Shown here one piece after another: positions 48,416 to 57,242 of a DNA stretch of 64,000 bases. The stretch comes from Candidatus Dormiibacterota bacterium (GTDB lineage: Bacteria; Acidobacteriota; Polarisedimenticolia; Gp22-AA2): positions 1 through 64,000 of the forward strand of contig DASQAT010000055.1 of assembly GCA_035635555.1 (NCBI GenBank), written 5' to 3'. Under the pieces are notes generated by a model. It did not search any database and was not told the origin of the DNA. It saw nothing but the letters and a program-made list of their open reading frames with translations. How positions within the stretch are numbered: position 1 is the first letter of the stretch; every line of letters starts with the position of its first letter. A program made the translations under genes and the position numbers.

Positions 48416-50350
48416 CTAGGGTGCGTCCGCGGGCGGCGGGAGGATGAGACGCTTGTTTCCCTCGCGTCGCGTGACGCGCGTCTGGTCGAAATGCTCCAGG
48501 AGGGGGATGGCGTTCTTGCGGCTGGTGCCGCTCAGCTCCTTGAACTCCGAGATGTCGATGACGGGTGCGCGCGCGCGCTGCTCCCAGAGGCGGCGCTTGA
48601 GATCGTCGAGAGCCCGCGCGTGGAACACCTTGCCGTCCGGGATGCGCACCAGCCGCCCGCGCAGCAGGAGCAGGTGGAACAGCCGCCGGGCCTGGGTCGG
48701 GTCGGCGTGCAGCGACGCGACCACCTCGTCGAGCTCGGGCGGATTGGTCCCCGACGAGGAGTAATGGGCCTCGATCTGCTCCAAAAGAGCCTCCTCCTTC
48801 GGCGTCAGCGCGACGCGATGGGTGGCGAGCGCGACCCGGTCCTTCTCGACTCGCACGGCCTCCTTCTGCGAGAGACCCGTCAGGATGAACTTGAAGACGT
48901 CGGGATGGAGCCGGGCGAACAGCCGTGTCCGCAGCTCCTCGCGGGGGAACCCCTCCTTGAGCGGCTCCTTCCTGTGGAACTCCGCGAGCGTCGCCTTCAC
49001 CTGGTCCTCGAGATCGCTCCAGGCTTCCGCGGCCACGTAGCGCGTCGCGGCGGCGGGGAGGGACACGATCTCCCCGGCGCGCACGACCGGCTCCAGGAGA
49101 TGCGCGGTCTCCACCGGCTCCAGGCCGGTGAGCGATCTCAGGTCCTGCGCGTCGACACCGGACGCCCCCGCCTCGTCGACGAGGGCGCGCAGCCGGACGA
49201 CGGGCGAGGGATCGCTCAGGCGCGCGAAGCGCTCACGGGCCCCGGGCGCCGAGCGCCTCAGCTTGGGGGGGCGTGTGTGCAGGATCGTGCCGCCGCCGAT
49301 GGTAATCGGCGGAGAGTAGCGGCGCAGGATGAAGCGATCACCCGGCAGCGCGGCCAGCGGCGTTTCCAGGCGGAGCTGCGCGAAACCACGGCCACCGGGA
49401 GGGAGCGTCCCGCCCTCGAACAGCTTGACGCGCGCCATCGCCTCGAGCGTGCCATGGTGGAAGCGCACCCGCGCGAGATCGCGCAGGGCGGCCTCATCCG
49501 CCACGAGCGTCTCCAGCTCGACGTCGAGCATGTACGACGGCTCGAGGACTCCCGGAACGGTCAGGAGGTTTCCTCGCTGGATCGCCCCCGCCTCGACACC
49601 TTGCAGGTTGACCGCCGTCCGCTGACCGGGATGCGCGATCGCGGTCGGCTGGTTGAAGACCTCGAGGCCGCGGACGCGCGCCTTCGTCCCCTGCGGCAGG
49701 ACCGCCACCTCGTCTCCCTCGCGGATCGTGCCGGCGATCAGCGTCCCCGTCACGACGCTGCCGAATCCCTTGATGCTGAAGGAGCGGTCCACCGGCAGAC
49801 GCATGAGACCGTGCGGAGCCCGCCCGGCGGCCCGTCCCGCCAGATCGCGCAGCACCGTCGTCAGCTCCTCGAGCCCGGTCCCGGTCCGGCTGCTGACCGC
49901 GACCATGGGCGCCGCCTGCAGAAACGAGCCTGCCACGAACTCGCGCGCCTCCAGGCGCACCAAGTCGAGGATGTCCGGCTCGACCAGGTCGCTCTTGGTC
50001 AGGACGACGACGCCGTCCGGGATGCGCAGCAGGCGGCAGATGTCGAAATGCTCGCGCGTCTGCGGCTTGATCGACTCGTCCGCGGCGATGACCAGCAGGA
50101 CGAGGTCGATCCCTCCCACTCCCGCGAGCATGTTCTTGACGAAGCGCTCGTGACCCGGCACGTCCACGAACCCGACCCGTGTGCCGTCGTCCAGGACGAG
50201 GTTCGCGAAGCCGATGTCGATGGTGATGCCACGCTCTTTCTCTTCCTTCAGGCGGTCGGGATTCGTGCCGGTCAGGGCCTCCACCAGCAGGCTCTTGCCG
50301 TGATCGATGTGTCCGGCGGTGCCGACGACGACCTGGCGCGGGGCGATCAT
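48416..50350 (-). CDS. selB: Selenocysteine-specific elongation factor SelB
   Basis: The 644-residue protein has GTPase motifs [17 protein letters not shown] and TKSD, followed by EF-Tu-like barrels and the C-terminal winged-helix domains that bind the SECIS hairpin (about 430-640). The sequence [19 protein letters not shown] is diagnostic of SelB. It delivers Sec-tRNA(Sec) to UGA codons. selA, selD and the tRNA(Sec) gene are not visible in this window, and no SECIS or in-frame UGA gene was identified, so they must lie elsewhere. ATG start adjoins the DUF507 pair in the same direction. Confidence 0.93.
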   Translation of the reverse strand: MIAPRQVVVGTAGHIDHGKSLLVEALTGTNPDRLKEEKERGITIDIGFANLVLDDGTRVGFVDVPGHERFVKNMLAGVGGIDLVLLVIAADESIKPQTREHFDICRLLRIPDGVVVLTKSDLVEPDILDLVRLEAREFVAGSFLQAAPMVAVSSRTGTGLEELTTVLRDLAGRAAGRAPHGLMRLPVDRSFSIKGFGSVVTGTLIAGTIREGDEVAVLPQGTKARVRGLEVFNQPTAIAHPGQRTAVNLQGVEAGAIQRGNLLTVPGVLEPSYMLDVELETLVADEAALRDLARVRFHHGTLEAMARVKLFEGGTLPPGGRGFAQLRLETPLAALPGDRFILRRYSPPITIGGGTILHTRPPKLRRSAPGARERFARLSDPSPVVRLRALVDEAGASGVDAQDLRSLTGLEPVETAHLLEPVVRAGEIVSLPAAATRYVAAEAWSDLEDQVKATLAEFHRKEPLKEGFPREELRTRLFARLHPDVFKFILTGLSQKEAVRVEKDRVALATHRVALTPKEEALLEQIEAHYSSSGTNPPELDEVVASLHADPTQARRLFHLLLLRGRLVRIPDGKVFHARALDDLKRRLWEQRARAPVIDISEFKELSGTSRKNAIPLLEHFDQTRVTRREGNKRLILPPPADAP

Positions 50351-50372
50351 GGAGGCGGGGCGCGGATGCGTC

Positions 50373-50657
50373 CTACTCGCGGACCCGTTTCACCTTCTTC
50401 ATCTCCTCGTCGTAGTACTTGCGGAAGAGGAGATCCCACTCGGCGCTGCCTTCCGGCACGTCGCGCTTGTGCAGGGCGATCTTGCGCCGGATGGCCTCCT
50501 CCATCTCGTCTTCCTTCACCAGCTCCGCCTCGAGGATCTGCAGGATCCTCTGGCGGATGTCGTTCGGGTCGAGCAGGAACTCGACGCTCTCCTCGTCCTC
50601 GAGGGCGTTGACGAAGAGGTGCGACAGGTGCACGCAGCGCTCGTGGCTGAGTCTCAC
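50373..50657 (-). CDS. DUF507 family protein, second copy
   Basis: The 94-residue protein starts MRLSHERCVHLSHLFVNAL and ends KVKRVRE. It is alike in length and layout to the upstream neighbour and to DUF507 proteins. Its GTG start overlaps the TGA of the first copy (GTGA), so the two are coupled. DUF507 is found in Deltaproteobacteria, Acidobacteria and Aquificae; its function is unknown. The product is helical and charged, suggesting a small cytoplasmic dimer. Next gene is selB. Confidence 0.82.
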   Translation of the reverse strand: MRLSHERCVHLSHLFVNALEDEESVEFLLDPNDIRQRILQILEAELVKEDEMEEAIRRKIALHKRDVPEGSAEWDLLFRKYYDEEMKKVKRVRE

Positions 50658-50935
50658 GAGATCACCATTTTGCGATCCCGGGCCATCTTCGACTTCACCT
50701 TGCGGAACAGCTCCTGGTAGTTCACCATGCCGCGGCTGATCTCTTCGGAGTAGTTCTTGAGGAGCTCGTGGACCTCGTCGTTGAGCCGGTCCTCGGCCGC
50801 GAGATCGGCCAGGAACACGCCCGCCAGGAGGTCGATGGCCGCCTCCGGACGGTCCGCGGCGATGATCTCGTCCTTGATGAGTCCGCGGACGATCCGCTGG
50901 GAGATCGCCTCGACCTGATCGCGCGTCAGACGCAT
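50654..50935 (-). CDS. DUF507 family protein, first copy
   Basis: The 93-residue protein begins MRLTRDQVEAISQRIVRGL and contains VHELLKNYSEEISRGMVNYQELFRKVKSKMA, a typical DUF507 layout. It is followed with a 4-base overlap by a second DUF507 gene. The two probably form a heterodimer; that is inferred from coupling and paralogy. It starts just after a terminator that closes the sigma-factor gene upstream. Confidence 0.84.
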   Translation of the reverse strand: MRLTRDQVEAISQRIVRGLIKDEIIAADRPEAAIDLLAGVFLADLAAEDRLNDEVHELLKNYSEEISRGMVNYQELFRKVKSKMARDRKMVIS

Positions 50936-50970
50936 GAACCGCAGAATAGCACAGCGATCGAAGGCATTTC

Positions 50971-51007
50971 AAAAAGGAATCCCCGCGGCGTTCGGCCCGC
51001 CGCGGGG
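50971..51007 (-). terminator. Rho-independent terminator after the sigma-factor gene
   Basis: Reading on the minus strand, a 10-base-pair stem (arms at 50998-51007 and 50981-50990, CCCCGCGGCG with its complement) with a seven-base loop is followed after five bases by five T residues (50975-50971). It sits 53 bases beyond the sigma-factor stop codon and separates it from the DUF507 pair. Confidence 0.8.
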
Positions 51008-51059
51008 ATCCTGGAAAAACCCGCCTTCGGTCCGCCCGGGGAGGGCGGCGCCGTGACCC

Positions 51060-51989
51060 TCAGTGCGACATCGACTCCTTCGATCGGATCCGGACCGCGG
51101 GCGCGGGGTCGGAGCCCGACGAGCGCAGCCTGGCCCCCCGGGCGGCGAGATTCTCGGGGTGCTGCTGGCGCGCGATCAGCTTGCGCAGACGCTTCTTCGC
51201 CTGGTTTTCGATCTGGCGGACACGTTCGCGCGAGACGCCGAGCTTCTCGCCGATCTCCTTCAGCGTGAACACGCGCCCCCCTTCCAGCCCGAAGCGATTG
51301 ATGATGACCGTCTGCTCCTGGTCGCTCAGGCTGCGCAGCGCCATGCGGATGACCCCCTGGCTCTCGTTCTTGATCAGCTCGTCCTCGGGGTTGATCGATC
51401 GTCCGTCCACCAGGTAATCCGAGATCGGGGTGTCCTTGTCCTTCCCCACCTTCTCGTCCAGGGACAGCTCCCGCATCTTCATCTGCAGGATTTCGTCGAT
51501 CTTGGCGATGGTGACGCGCAGTTCCTTGGAGATCTCCTCGCGGTCGGCTTCCCGTCCCAGCTCCCGGGCCAGCATGCGCTCGGTGTTGCGCACGTTGCGG
51601 ACCTTCTTGAGCTGGTAGTTGGGGATGCGGACCATGGCGGAGTGCTGCGACAGCGCTTTCAGGATCGACTTGCGGATCCACCAGATGGCGTAGGTGATGA
51701 ACTTGGTGCCGCGCGACGAGTCGAAATGGTGGGCGGCCTCGATCAGACCGATGTTCCCCTCGTTCAGCAGGTCCTCGAAGGGAAGGCCCATGTTCTTGTA
51801 TTCACTGGCGATCTTCACGACGAAGCTGAGGTTGGACTTGACCAGGTCGTGGTACGAGCCGTCCTTGCCGGCCTCTTCCATCTTGACGGCTATGTCGTGT
51901 TCCTCCTCCTTTGTCAGGAGGGGGAACTCGCTGATTTCCTGTAGGTACTTGGAGACGCAGGAACTTCTTTCAAAAGAGCGATTTGCCAT
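51060..51989 (-). CDS. Sigma-70 family RNA polymerase sigma factor (RpoD/RpoS type)
   Basis: The 309-residue protein has regions 1.2 (YLQEISEFPLLTKEEE), 2 (DLLNEGNIGLIEAAHHFDSSRGTKFITYAIWWIRKSI), 3 and 4 (FTLKEIGEKLGVSRERVRQIENQAKKRLRKL). This is the full set of a primary-like or group 2 sigma factor; the long N-terminal region 1.1 of a housekeeping RpoD is absent, so RpoS-like or an alternative housekeeping sigma is likely. The last about 40 residues are disordered. A strong sigma-70 promoter lies about 270 bases upstream (52269-52297). It is closed by a terminator. Confidence 0.9.
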   Translation of the reverse strand: MANRSFERSSCVSKYLQEISEFPLLTKEEEHDIAVKMEEAGKDGSYHDLVKSNLSFVVKIASEYKNMGLPFEDLLNEGNIGLIEAAHHFDSSRGTKFITYAIWWIRKSILKALSQHSAMVRIPNYQLKKVRNVRNTERMLARELGREADREEISKELRVTIAKIDEILQMKMRELSLDEKVGKDKDTPISDYLVDGRSINPEDELIKNESQGVIRMALRSLSDQEQTVIINRFGLEGGRVFTLKEIGEKLGVSRERVRQIENQAKKRLRKLIARQQHPENLAARGARLRSSGSDPAPAVRIRSKESMSH

Positions 51990-52048
51990 CAGGCTCGTCC
52001 TTCTCCTTGATCGCCCGCCTGGCAGCGCCGGGTGACCTCTTTTTCCCT

Positions 52049-52077
52049 TGACTTCGATTTTGTAACACCATACATTT
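52049..52077 (+). promoter_or_regulatory. Sigma-70-like promoter on the plus strand
   Basis: TTGACT (52049-52054), a 17-base spacer and TACATT (52072-52077) give a fair -35/-10 pair. A transcript from about 52084 would run to the XRE gene at 52377 with a leader of about 290 bases. It would also be antisense to the sigma-factor leader. The shift to A/T-richer DNA here supports a regulatory region. Confidence 0.5.
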
Positions 52078-52268
52078 AGGTCACTCTCGTGGGCTCAGGC
52101 CAGAAGACACGGGTCCCCTTCGATGACACAAGCGTCGATAGACACCTGCACCCCGGGTCGATTGGCGCTGGGGAATGTTGAATGGCAATCGGCTGCGCGC
52201 TTCGTCTCGACGGTTTCATCAAGATATTGACGCGGCGAATGGCTGTGGCTGTGTGAGCTGACGACGCA

Positions 52269-52297
52269 AGTATATGTTTGCGCGACAAGCGTGTCAA
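52269..52297 (-). promoter_or_regulatory. Strong sigma-70 promoter of the sigma-factor gene
   Basis: On the minus strand, TTGACA (52297-52292), a 17-base spacer and TATACT (52274-52269) form an almost ideal -35/-10 pair. The start would be near 52262, giving a leader of about 270 bases before the ATG at 51989. Such a long leader may hold a regulatory structure. No riboswitch was recognised. The region 51990-52376 between the two genes contains no supported coding sequence. Confidence 0.7.
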
Positions 52298-52376
52298 GAA
52301 CTTTTTGGGTTACCAACATCGGCTTCAAGTACCTTGTTTTTCTAGTGTTTCAGCGAAAGAATCGCGGATAGACCGC

Positions 52377-52754
52377 ATGATTACGTCAAAATTCAAGAGA
52401 CAGTCCCTCCTGGTGGGGTCCAGGATCCGGTCACTGCGCAAGGATCGTGCGCTCACGCAGGCCGATCTGGCGCACCGCATCGGCATCCAGCAATCCGATC
52501 TGTGCCGCATGGAGAACGGCGAGTACAAGGTCAGCCTCGAGACTCTCTTCAAGATCCTCTCGATCTTCGAGATGAACATCTCCGATTTCTTCAACGAGGG
52601 AGCGGCGGGCGCGACACGGGAGCGCGAGTACGAATTTCTGCGCCAGTACCAGAGACTCTCCCCGCGGGCGCAGGAAGAGGTGCAGGCCTTCATTCTGTTC
52701 AAGATGCAGACCGAAGAGAAGGTCCGGGACGAAAAGATCAAGAAGGACAATTGA
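52377..52754 (+). CDS. XRE-family HTH transcriptional regulator
   Basis: The 125-residue protein has a Cro/C1-type HTH over residues about 14-68 (IRSLRKDRALTQADLAHRIGIQQSDLCRMENGEYKVSLETLFKIL). A helical tail (about 75-125) suggests dimerisation. The start was placed at the ATG at 52377 rather than the upstream in-frame extension. It is followed 10 bases later by a TPR protein gene. XRE regulators paired with TPR domains are the basis of peptide-sensing RRNPP regulators, but here the two parts are separate proteins. The binding site is unknown. Confidence 0.85.
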   Translation: MITSKFKRQSLLVGSRIRSLRKDRALTQADLAHRIGIQQSDLCRMENGEYKVSLETLFKILSIFEMNISDFFNEGAAGATREREYEFLRQYQRLSPRAQEEVQAFILFKMQTEEKVRDEKIKKDN

Positions 52755-52764
52755 GGAGCCTCCC

Positions 52765-53676
52765 ATGCCCACGGATCGCGTGGCGCATTACTCGGAGCTG
52801 ACCGCCGAAGGCACGCTGCAGGTGCGGCGCGGCGAGTTCCGCCAGGCGGAGGAGCAGTTCGAGGCGGCCCTGCAGATCGCCCGTGAGCTGAACGATCAGC
52901 ACCTCATCCACAGGGCGTTGTGCAACCTCTCGACGGCACGCCTCTCCCAGGGGCAGATCCAGGAGGCCGAGAAGGGCCTGCGCGAGATCCTGCTCAAGAG
53001 CTCCGACCCGAACATCATCTTCATCGCCTCGTCGAACCTGGCCAGCGCCCTGCGCCGCCAAGGGCGCCTCCACAAGGCGCTCATGTATGCCAAGCGCGCT
53101 CTCCGGGCGAGCGAGACCATCGACGACTACACCTGGAAGGCGACCTGCCACAACCTCATCGCCAACATCTACATGAACATGAGCTACCTGGACGACGCGA
53201 TGGCGGAGTACCGCTTCGCCTTGACGCTCGGCCAGAAGGGAAACCTCGGCACCGCGTACCCTGTCGACTACATCAAGGAAAACCTGGGGTACTGCAGCCT
53301 GCTCAAGAAGCGCTATCGCCAGGGAATCGCCATCATCCTCGAGGCGCTCCAGATCTCGCTCGCCAACGGCAACACCCGGTGCCTGGTCGAGTGCTACCAG
53401 GACCTGTGCTTCGCCTACATGCAGCTCAAGGAGCTGAAACAGGCCGACGAGCACGGCGAGAAGGCTCTGAAGATCGCGACCGAGAAGGACTACAAGGACA
53501 TCGTCAAGAATTGCTACTACCTGCTGGGCGAGGTGAACCTCCTGATGGGCAACGAAGAGCGCAGCGATCATTACTTCGACAGGCTCCAGGAGTTCTACCC
53601 GCACCTGCCGGTGCTGAAGCAGTTCCTGAGGACGTTCGACGTGAGCAACATCATCAATCTCAAGAACCCCTTCTAG
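52765..53676 (+). CDS. TPR protein, operon partner of XRE regulator
   Basis: The 303-residue protein is made of about six to seven tetratricopeptide repeats (for example EEQFEAALQIARELNDQHLIHRALCNLS, and IKENLGYCSLLKKRYRQGIAIILEALQISL). No signal peptide or enzyme domain is seen. TPR arrays bind short peptides or proteins, so it may tune the XRE regulator. Shine-Dalgarno GAGGAG lies seven bases before the ATG. It ends 10 bases before a secreted-protein gene, and the three form one operon. Confidence 0.85.
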   Translation: MPTDRVAHYSELTAEGTLQVRRGEFRQAEEQFEAALQIARELNDQHLIHRALCNLSTARLSQGQIQEAEKGLREILLKSSDPNIIFIASSNLASALRRQGRLHKALMYAKRALRASETIDDYTWKATCHNLIANIYMNMSYLDDAMAEYRFALTLGQKGNLGTAYPVDYIKENLGYCSLLKKRYRQGIAIILEALQISLANGNTRCLVECYQDLCFAYMQLKELKQADEHGEKALKIATEKDYKDIVKNCYYLLGEVNLLMGNEERSDHYFDRLQEFYPHLPVLKQFLRTFDVSNIINLKNPF

Positions 53677-53686
53677 GAGCGGACGC

Positions 53687-54592
53687 GTGCGTGGCATCGG
53701 CCGGGTGAAAGCGATCGGGATGGTGGGAGCGGCTCTCGCTTTGTGTGCCGCCACCAGCCTGTCCGCGTTCGCTTCCACGACCTCCGTCACGATCGCCGGC
53801 GGCGCGTCCCTCACCGTCTGGGAGCAGCGCGGCTGCGCCCGTCCGGGCGGGGGCCGGGAATCGTCCTCCCTGGGCTACTCGCTGATGGACGCCGCCGGGA
53901 CCCATCTGGGTCTCGTGCCGACCACGGCGGACGCGGCGCGCGACGCGGAGCCCACCCTCACGCTCGACGAAAGCGGTTCGGCCGTCCTGGTCTGGAGCCG
54001 CTTCGACGGGTCCTTCCGCAAGATCGCCTACGCCCGCTTCGCGGGGGGCGCCTGGACCAATGTCCATTACCTCACGTTCGGGCCCGGGAACAACTACGAG
54101 CCGCGGATCGGCACCTCCCTGGCCGGGTCGTTCCTGTTCTATTACGGACAACCCGACACCTACCAGTATGCCCCGCTCGATCTCGTGACGGGGCGGCTGT
54201 TCGCGGCGCCGAAGACGCTCGACCTCGGAAGCGCGGGTCGCGACGTCGCGCCTCAGCGTACGCGCGGCGGGTTCTCGATCCAGGGCGCCACGGACGTGCC
54301 CGTCACGGGGGTCAAAGGGGGCGGAGGCGGGTCTCGACCGATCATCCTGGGAGCCGTGGACGTGCCGGTCACGGGGAACCGCACGCATGCGGTCATCTGG
54401 GCCGTCGGCTCGGGCGGGGATTGCCGGGGGATCGTCCTGGTGATACCGGCGCGTGGTCTCGAGAGCGCGCTGGTGTTCCGCTTCGCGAACGGCCGGACCA
54501 GCCTGCTGCAGCGGGTCGACCTCCCCGCGCGGGTCGCGGAGAGATTCGGCACGGACCTGGCCGCATCCTACCTTCCGATCGCCTGCTTCTGA
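53687..54592 (+). CDS. Secreted protein of unknown function
   Basis: The 301-residue product has a signal peptide (IGMVGAALALCAATSLSAFA, cut near SAFA-STTS). The mature part is beta-rich (SGSAVLVWSRFDGSFRKIAYARFAGGAWTNVHYL), reminiscent of propeller or sialidase-like blades, with a Gly-rich loop. It contains a near-duplicate VPVTGVKGG/VPVTGNRT motif. GTG start with AGGAGCG before it. Last gene of the XRE-TPR operon, so it may be the effector that this pair controls. Family not recognised. Confidence 0.72.
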   Translation: MRGIGRVKAIGMVGAALALCAATSLSAFASTTSVTIAGGASLTVWEQRGCARPGGGRESSSLGYSLMDAAGTHLGLVPTTADAARDAEPTLTLDESGSAVLVWSRFDGSFRKIAYARFAGGAWTNVHYLTFGPGNNYEPRIGTSLAGSFLFYYGQPDTYQYAPLDLVTGRLFAAPKTLDLGSAGRDVAPQRTRGGFSIQGATDVPVTGVKGGGGGSRPIILGAVDVPVTGNRTHAVIWAVGSGGDCRGIVLVIPARGLESALVFRFANGRTSLLQRVDLPARVAERFGTDLAASYLPIACF

Positions 54593-54614
54593 CGGAGAGA
54601 GCGCTCCCCCGCCC

Positions 54615-55325
54615 TCAGTGGTAGGGGTAGTGATCGTCCTCGCCGCGCATCACACGGAAGCGGCGCCGGCGCAGGCGCCAGCGCAGCTCGTTCCAGACTT
54701 CCTTCAGCCGCCAGGCGCGCTTCAGGTACAGGTACCCGAACAGCATCCCGCCGAGGTGGGCGAAATGCGCCACGTTGTCCGGCAGGCCCAGGAGGGAGAA
54801 CAGCTCGATCCCCGTGCACAGAAGGACGAAGCTGATCGCCCGCATGGGGAAGATGAACCAGAAGAAGATCTGTCGATTGGGGTACATCAGACCGTAGGCC
54901 AGCATCACCCCGAAGATGGCGCCCGAAGCGCCGATCGTGTTGCTGTCCCTGAACACGAAGCAGGTCGTGATGGCCGCTCCGATGCCGCACAGGAAGTAAT
55001 ATTTCACGAACTCGCGCGTCCCCCAGACGCGCTCGACCTCCGTCCCGAACATCCAGAGCATGAGCATGTTCAGGAGCAGGTGGCTGAGCCAGCTCGTGGA
55101 GTGCAGGAACATATAGGTGACCAGGCGCCAGAGCTGCAAATTGTGCAGAACCATGTTCGGCAGCAGACCGAAGATCTGCTCGACGTCGTCCGTCCGGGCA
55201 ATCTGCTGCGCCAGCACCTGGAGCGCGAACACGCTGACGTTCGCGATCAGGAGCGCCTTCACACCCGGGGTGATGCGACCACCGAGACCGATCTGAGGGC
55301 TGTATTGCGGGCGGTGGGAGGACAT
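54615..55325 (-). CDS. Rhomboid family intramembrane serine protease
   Basis: The 236-residue protein has about six transmembrane helices. The active serine lies in IGASGAIFGVM, the WR motif in LQLWRLVTYMFLHS and the catalytic His in AHLGGMLFGYL. All are standard for rhomboids. The C-terminal tail is Arg-rich and cytoplasmic. It cleaves membrane proteins within the bilayer; the substrate is unknown. It is the last gene in a run of seven minus-strand genes and ends 23 bases from the convergent secreted-protein gene. Confidence 0.9.
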   Translation of the reverse strand: MSSHRPQYSPQIGLGGRITPGVKALLIANVSVFALQVLAQQIARTDDVEQIFGLLPNMVLHNLQLWRLVTYMFLHSTSWLSHLLLNMLMLWMFGTEVERVWGTREFVKYYFLCGIGAAITTCFVFRDSNTIGASGAIFGVMLAYGLMYPNRQIFFWFIFPMRAISFVLLCTGIELFSLLGLPDNVAHFAHLGGMLFGYLYLKRAWRLKEVWNELRWRLRRRRFRVMRGEDDHYPYH

Positions 55326-55387
55326 GTCCGGACGTTAACACACGATCCAGGGCATTGCAAGGAAACGGCCGTGGATGGAGCGCGGCT

Positions 55388-55978
55388 CTAGGTCTCGCGC
55401 AGGTCGGTGTTCCAGTAGGCGATGTCGAGGAAGTTCTTCCAGACCTCGTACTGCCCGGTGGTGAACGAGATCTTGACGAGCGGATGCCAGCGCGGCTTCA
55501 CCGGCGGACGGATGATGTGCATGCCGGCCTCCTCCGGGAGGAGGCCTCCCTTCCTGGAATTGCAGGCGATGCAGCAGCACACGACGTTCTCCCAGGTCGA
55601 CTTTCCCCCGCGCGACAGCGGCACGACGTGGTCGAGGTTGAGATCGCGCGTCTGGAACTTCTCGCCGCAGTACTGGCAGCGGTTGCGGTCGCGATAGAAG
55701 ATGTTCTTCCGGGTGAAGCGGACCTCGTGCCGGGGCAGCCGATCGAAATCCACCAGCAGGACGACGCGCGGAATGCGGATGCGCAGCGTCGGCGTGATGA
55801 TGGAATCCTCGTGGGGCTGGGGCGGGACGTCCACCCAGTCCTCCCAGTCGTATGTCGTGTAATCGGAGGCCACGGCGCGCACATGCCCCTTGTAGAGGAG
55901 ACAGAATGCCTTGCGGACCGTGGTGACCTGGATGGCCTGAAACAGTCTGTTGAGAACGAGAACGTTGGTGTCCAGCAT
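55388..55978 (-). CDS. HNH endonuclease family protein
   Basis: The 196-residue protein has a HNH domain: zinc pair CQYCGEKF, the DHVVPLSRGGKSTWENVV core and a second pair CIACNSRKGG. The N-terminal about 80 residues (LFQAIQVTTVRKAFCLLYKGHVRAV) are the conserved extension of the bacterial chromosomal HNH family. Members cut DNA non-specifically or act in repair and restriction. No partner methylase is nearby. ATG start follows the cell-wall gene ddl. Confidence 0.87.
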   Translation of the reverse strand: MLDTNVLVLNRLFQAIQVTTVRKAFCLLYKGHVRAVASDYTTYDWEDWVDVPPQPHEDSIITPTLRIRIPRVVLLVDFDRLPRHEVRFTRKNIFYRDRNRCQYCGEKFQTRDLNLDHVVPLSRGGKSTWENVVCCCIACNSRKGGLLPEEAGMHIIRPPVKPRWHPLVKISFTTGQYEVWKNFLDIAYWNTDLRET

Positions 55979-56042
55979 CGTTGGCGACGGCGCCCCGCGG
56001 CCGGCAGCCTCCCCGGGGTACCCTGGAAAAAATAGAACGGCG

Positions 56043-57242
56043 TCAGCCTTTTGTCAAGGAGCGGCGACCGTTCCGCGCGGGCCGGTAGGAGGTGATCAGG
56101 CTCTTTTTTTCCCTGTGCCGCTCGACGGCCAGACGGATCAGCCGATCGACCAGGGCCGGGAACGGCACGCCGCTCGCCTCCCACAGCTTCGGATACATGC
56201 TGATCGGCGTGAACCCGGGGATCGTGTTCACTTCGTTGATGAAGAGGGCATCGCTCGTCCGGTCGAGGAAAAAATCGGCGCGGGCCATGCCGCAGAGGTC
56301 CAGGGCCCGGAACGCGCGCAGCGCCAGGTCGCGGACGCGTTGTGTCTGCTCCGGGCTCAAGGGGGCCGGAATCAGCAGGCGCGAGTTCTCGTCGATGTAC
56401 TTGGCCCGGTAATCGTAGAACTCGTTTCCCGGCACGATCTCCCCCGGCACCGAGGCCTCCGGCTCGTCGTTCCCGAGGACGCTGCACTCGATCTCGCGCG
56501 CGTCGACGCCTCGCTCCACGATGATCTTGCGGTCGTAGCGCGCCGCCAGATCGATGGCCTCGAGGAGATCGGCGCGCCGCTTCGCCTTGCTGACCCCGAC
56601 GCTCGAGCCGCCGTTCGCGGGCTTCACGAAGCAGGGATAGCCGAAGGCCTCCTCGACCGCCTGGACGAAGCGGTCGCGCCCGGCTTCGAGGTCGCTTCGC
56701 CGCAGGACACGGTGATCGACGATCGGGAGACCGGCCTCGCGGAACACGACCTTCATCATCGCCTTGTCCATCCCCAGCGCCGAGCCCAGGACACCCGCGC
56801 CGACGTAGGGGATGTCCGCCAGCTCGAGGAGCCCCTGTAGCGTGCCCTCCTCTCCGCCCATGCCATGGACGACGGGGAAGATGACATCGAGTCGCCCCAG
56901 CGGCCCCGGGTCGCGGCCCGGCCCGGCGGCGGACTTGAGGGCCGCCCTGGGCAGGGAGGCGAGCGCCGTTCCCGCCCGCCCGCCGTTCCTCAGACGCACG
57001 AGCCCCCGCACCGAGGGATCGGGGGGCAGGGTCCAATGCGCTCCAGCCAGCACCCAGCGTCCCTGCCGCGTGATGCCGATCGGGACGACCTCGTACCGGC
57101 GCGGGTCGAGCGCCTGCATGATGGCCCGCGCCGAGACCAGAGAGACCTCGTGCTCGACCGACCGGCCGCCGTAGATCACGCCGACGCGAAGGCGGGCGTG
57201 ACCGTGGCCGGCGCCGCGGGTCTCCTTCTTCCGTGTCCTCAC
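56043..57242 (-). CDS. ddl: D-alanine--D-alanine ligase
   Basis: The 399-residue protein has the N-terminal substrate domain ([18 protein letters not shown]) and the ATP-grasp core ([37 protein letters not shown]). The metal and dipeptide site ends in [20 protein letters not shown], as in Ddl. It makes D-Ala-D-Ala for peptidoglycan. The N-terminus has about 18 extra basic residues, and the protein is longer than the usual 310-360. GTG start overlaps the hflX stop (GTGA). Confidence 0.93.
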   Translation of the reverse strand: MRTRKKETRGAGHGHARLRVGVIYGGRSVEHEVSLVSARAIMQALDPRRYEVVPIGITRQGRWVLAGAHWTLPPDPSVRGLVRLRNGGRAGTALASLPRAALKSAAGPGRDPGPLGRLDVIFPVVHGMGGEEGTLQGLLELADIPYVGAGVLGSALGMDKAMMKVVFREAGLPIVDHRVLRRSDLEAGRDRFVQAVEEAFGYPCFVKPANGGSSVGVSKAKRRADLLEAIDLAARYDRKIIVERGVDAREIECSVLGNDEPEASVPGEIVPGNEFYDYRAKYIDENSRLLIPAPLSPEQTQRVRDLALRAFRALDLCGMARADFFLDRTSDALFINEVNTIPGFTPISMYPKLWEASGVPFPALVDRLIRLAVERHREKKSLITSYRPARNGRRSLTKG

